Assembly (NCBI GenBank): GCA_907165065.1
Contig: OU015532.1
Span: forward strand, 46,477,839 to 46,541,838
Source: Caprimulgus europaeus
Lineage: Eukaryota > Chordata > Aves > Caprimulgiformes > Caprimulgidae
Length of the DNA stretch: 64,000 bases
Direction: 5' to 3'
Shown: one piece after another, positions 62,771 through 64,000 of the stretch
How positions within the stretch are numbered: position 1 is the first letter of the stretch
Layout: each line of letters begins with the position of its first letter
Position numbers and translations under genes: made by a program
The notes under the pieces: generated by a model
What the model was told of the DNA's origin: nothing
What the model saw: the letters and a program-made list of their open reading frames with translations, nothing else
Databases searched by the model: none

Positions 62771-63990
62771 TTTCTCTTGCTCTGGTTTCTCTTGCTCTGG
62801 TTTCTCTTGCTCCGGTTTCTCTTGCTCCGGTTTCTCTTGCTCCGGTTTCTCTTGCTCCGGTTTCTCTTGCTCCGGTTTCTCTTGCTCCGGTTTCTCTTGC
62901 TCCGGTTTCTCTTGCTCCGGTTTCTCTTGCTCCGGTTTCTCTTGCTCCGGTTTCTCTTGCTCCGGTTTCTCTTGCTCCGGTTTCTCTTGCTCCGGTTTCT
63001 CTTGCTCCGGTTTCTCTTGCTCCGGTTTCTCTTGCTCCGGTTTCTCTTGCTCCGGTTTCTCTTGCTCCGGTTTCTCTTGCTCCGGTTTCTCTTGCTCCGG
63101 TTTCTCTTGCTCCGGTTTCTCTTGCTCCGGTTTCTCTTGCTCCGGTTTCTCTTGCTCCGGTTTCTCTTGCTCCGGTTTCTCTTGCTCCGGTTTCTCTTGC
63201 TCCGGTTTCTCTTGCTCCGGTTTCTCTTGCTCCGGTTTCTCTTGCTCCGGTTTCTCTTGCTCCGGTTTCTCTTGCTCCGGTTTCTCTTGCTCCGGTTTCT
63301 CTTGCTCCGGTTTCTCTTGCTCCGGTTTCTCTTGCTCCGGTTTCTCTTGCTCCGGTTTCTCTTGCTCCGGTTTCTCTTGCTCCGGTTTCTCTTGCTCCGG
63401 TTTCTCTTGCTCCGGTTTCTCTTGCTCCGGTTTCTCTTGCTCCGGTTTCTCTTGCTCCGGTTTCTCTTGCTCCGGTTTCTCTTGCTCCGGTTTCTCTTGC
63501 TCCGGTTTCTCTTGCTCCGGTTTCTCTTGCTCCGGTTTCTCTTGCTCCGGTTTCTCTTGCTCCGGTTTCTCTTGCTCCGGTTTCTCTTGCTCCGGTTTCT
63601 CTTGCTCCGGTTTCTCTTGCTCCGGTTTCTCTTGCTCCGGTTTCTCTTGCTCCGGTTTCTCTTGCTCCGGTTTCTCTTGCTCCGGTTTCTCTTGCTCCGG
63701 TTTCTCTTGCTCCGGTTTCTCTTGCTCCGGTTTCTCTTGCTCCGGTTTCTCTTGCTCCGGTTTCTCTTGCTCCGGTTTCTCTTGCTCCGGTTTCTCTTGC
63801 TCCGGTTTCTCTTGCTCCGGTTTCTCTTGCTCCGGTTTCTCTTGCTCCGGTTTCTCTTGCTCCGGTTTCTCTTGCTCCGGTTTCTCTTGCTCCGGTTTCT
63901 CTTGCTCCGGTTTCTCTTGCTCCGGTTTCTCTTGCTCCGGTTTCTCTTGCTCCGGTTTCTCTTGCTCCGGTTTCTCTTGCTCCGGTTTCT
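62771..63990. repeat. 15-bp minisatellite, 81 homogeneous units
   Basis: The unit is TTTCTCTTGCTCCGG. It runs without any visible indel from 62,771 to 63,985, exactly 81 units, plus a final TTTCT. The first two units read CTCTGG where all 79 others read CTCCGG; I see no other variant. The plus strand has no A at all in the array (7 T, 5 C, 3 G per unit), so the minus strand has no T. GC content is 53% and each later unit carries one CpG inside a CCGG tetramer. Because 15 is divisible by three and no stop arises, all six frames are open, which creates a false 420-residue frame of (RFLLL)n from 62,732 to 63,994. Only ten bases follow the array, so its far flank cannot be judged. Assembly may have changed the true copy number. 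Confidence 0.98.
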
Positions 63991-64000
63991 GTGACTTGGA

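Noticed and set aside
62732-63994. A 420-residue open frame made of RFLLL repeats
   Set aside because: The unit length is divisible by three and gives no stop in any of the six frames, so the frame is an automatic product of the minisatellite. No promoter, splice or domain evidence supports a protein.
1-64000. tRNA, rRNA, CRISPR, operon or bacterial features
   Set aside because: No cloverleaf, rRNA signature, direct-repeat/spacer array or dense coding was seen; the sequence is vertebrate in character.

Overview
The window looks like bird nuclear DNA, AT-rich and with no host protein-coding gene I can support. The main evidence is the density of CR1 LINE tails. Thirteen solid CR1 copies plus two older or internal ones carry the avian CR1 3' module: translated remains of the reverse-transcriptase C-terminus ([21 protein letters not shown]), the 'TTGGACTGGATG...CCTTCCAACCC' tail, and often a terminal ATTCTATG-like octamer. 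Three LTR-type fossils resemble endogenous-retrovirus LTRs that I remember from neoavian birds. The species cannot be named from sequence alone, and the stretch is best read as intergenic or deep-intronic.

Layout: 1-5.9 kb holds a 41-bp triple tandem repeat, three CR1 tails and a MIR-like fossil. From 5.9 to 15.9 kb there is mostly unique DNA with two CR1 copies. A near-complete solo LTR lies at 15.96-16.97 kb. From 18 to 29.3 kb there are four more CR1 copies, including the longest plus-strand copy at 28.7-29.3 kb. From 29.3 to 47.7 kb there is a long stretch without CR1. It contains one LTR fossil (38.6-39.0 kb), very old SINE-like fossils, a 111-nt inverted repeat, two local tandem duplications (41.3-41.6 and 43.1-43.45 kb) and several CpG- or motif-bearing unique segments. 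From 47.7 to 60.7 kb come five further CR1 copies and a second, partial copy of the first LTR family. The window ends in a striking 15-bp minisatellite of 81 units (62,771-63,985, plus 5 bases), followed by only 10 bases of flank.

No genes work together here, because I find no convincing exon, tRNA, rRNA or other RNA gene. The short open frames are chance frames, CR1 reverse-transcriptase remnants, or products of repeat arrays. The most unusual object is the terminal minisatellite. It is almost perfectly homogenised, contains no adenine on the plus strand for over 1.2 kb, is open in all six frames, and would meet classic CpG-island criteria although it is a simple tandem array. I did not find evidence of a new multi-gene biological system.
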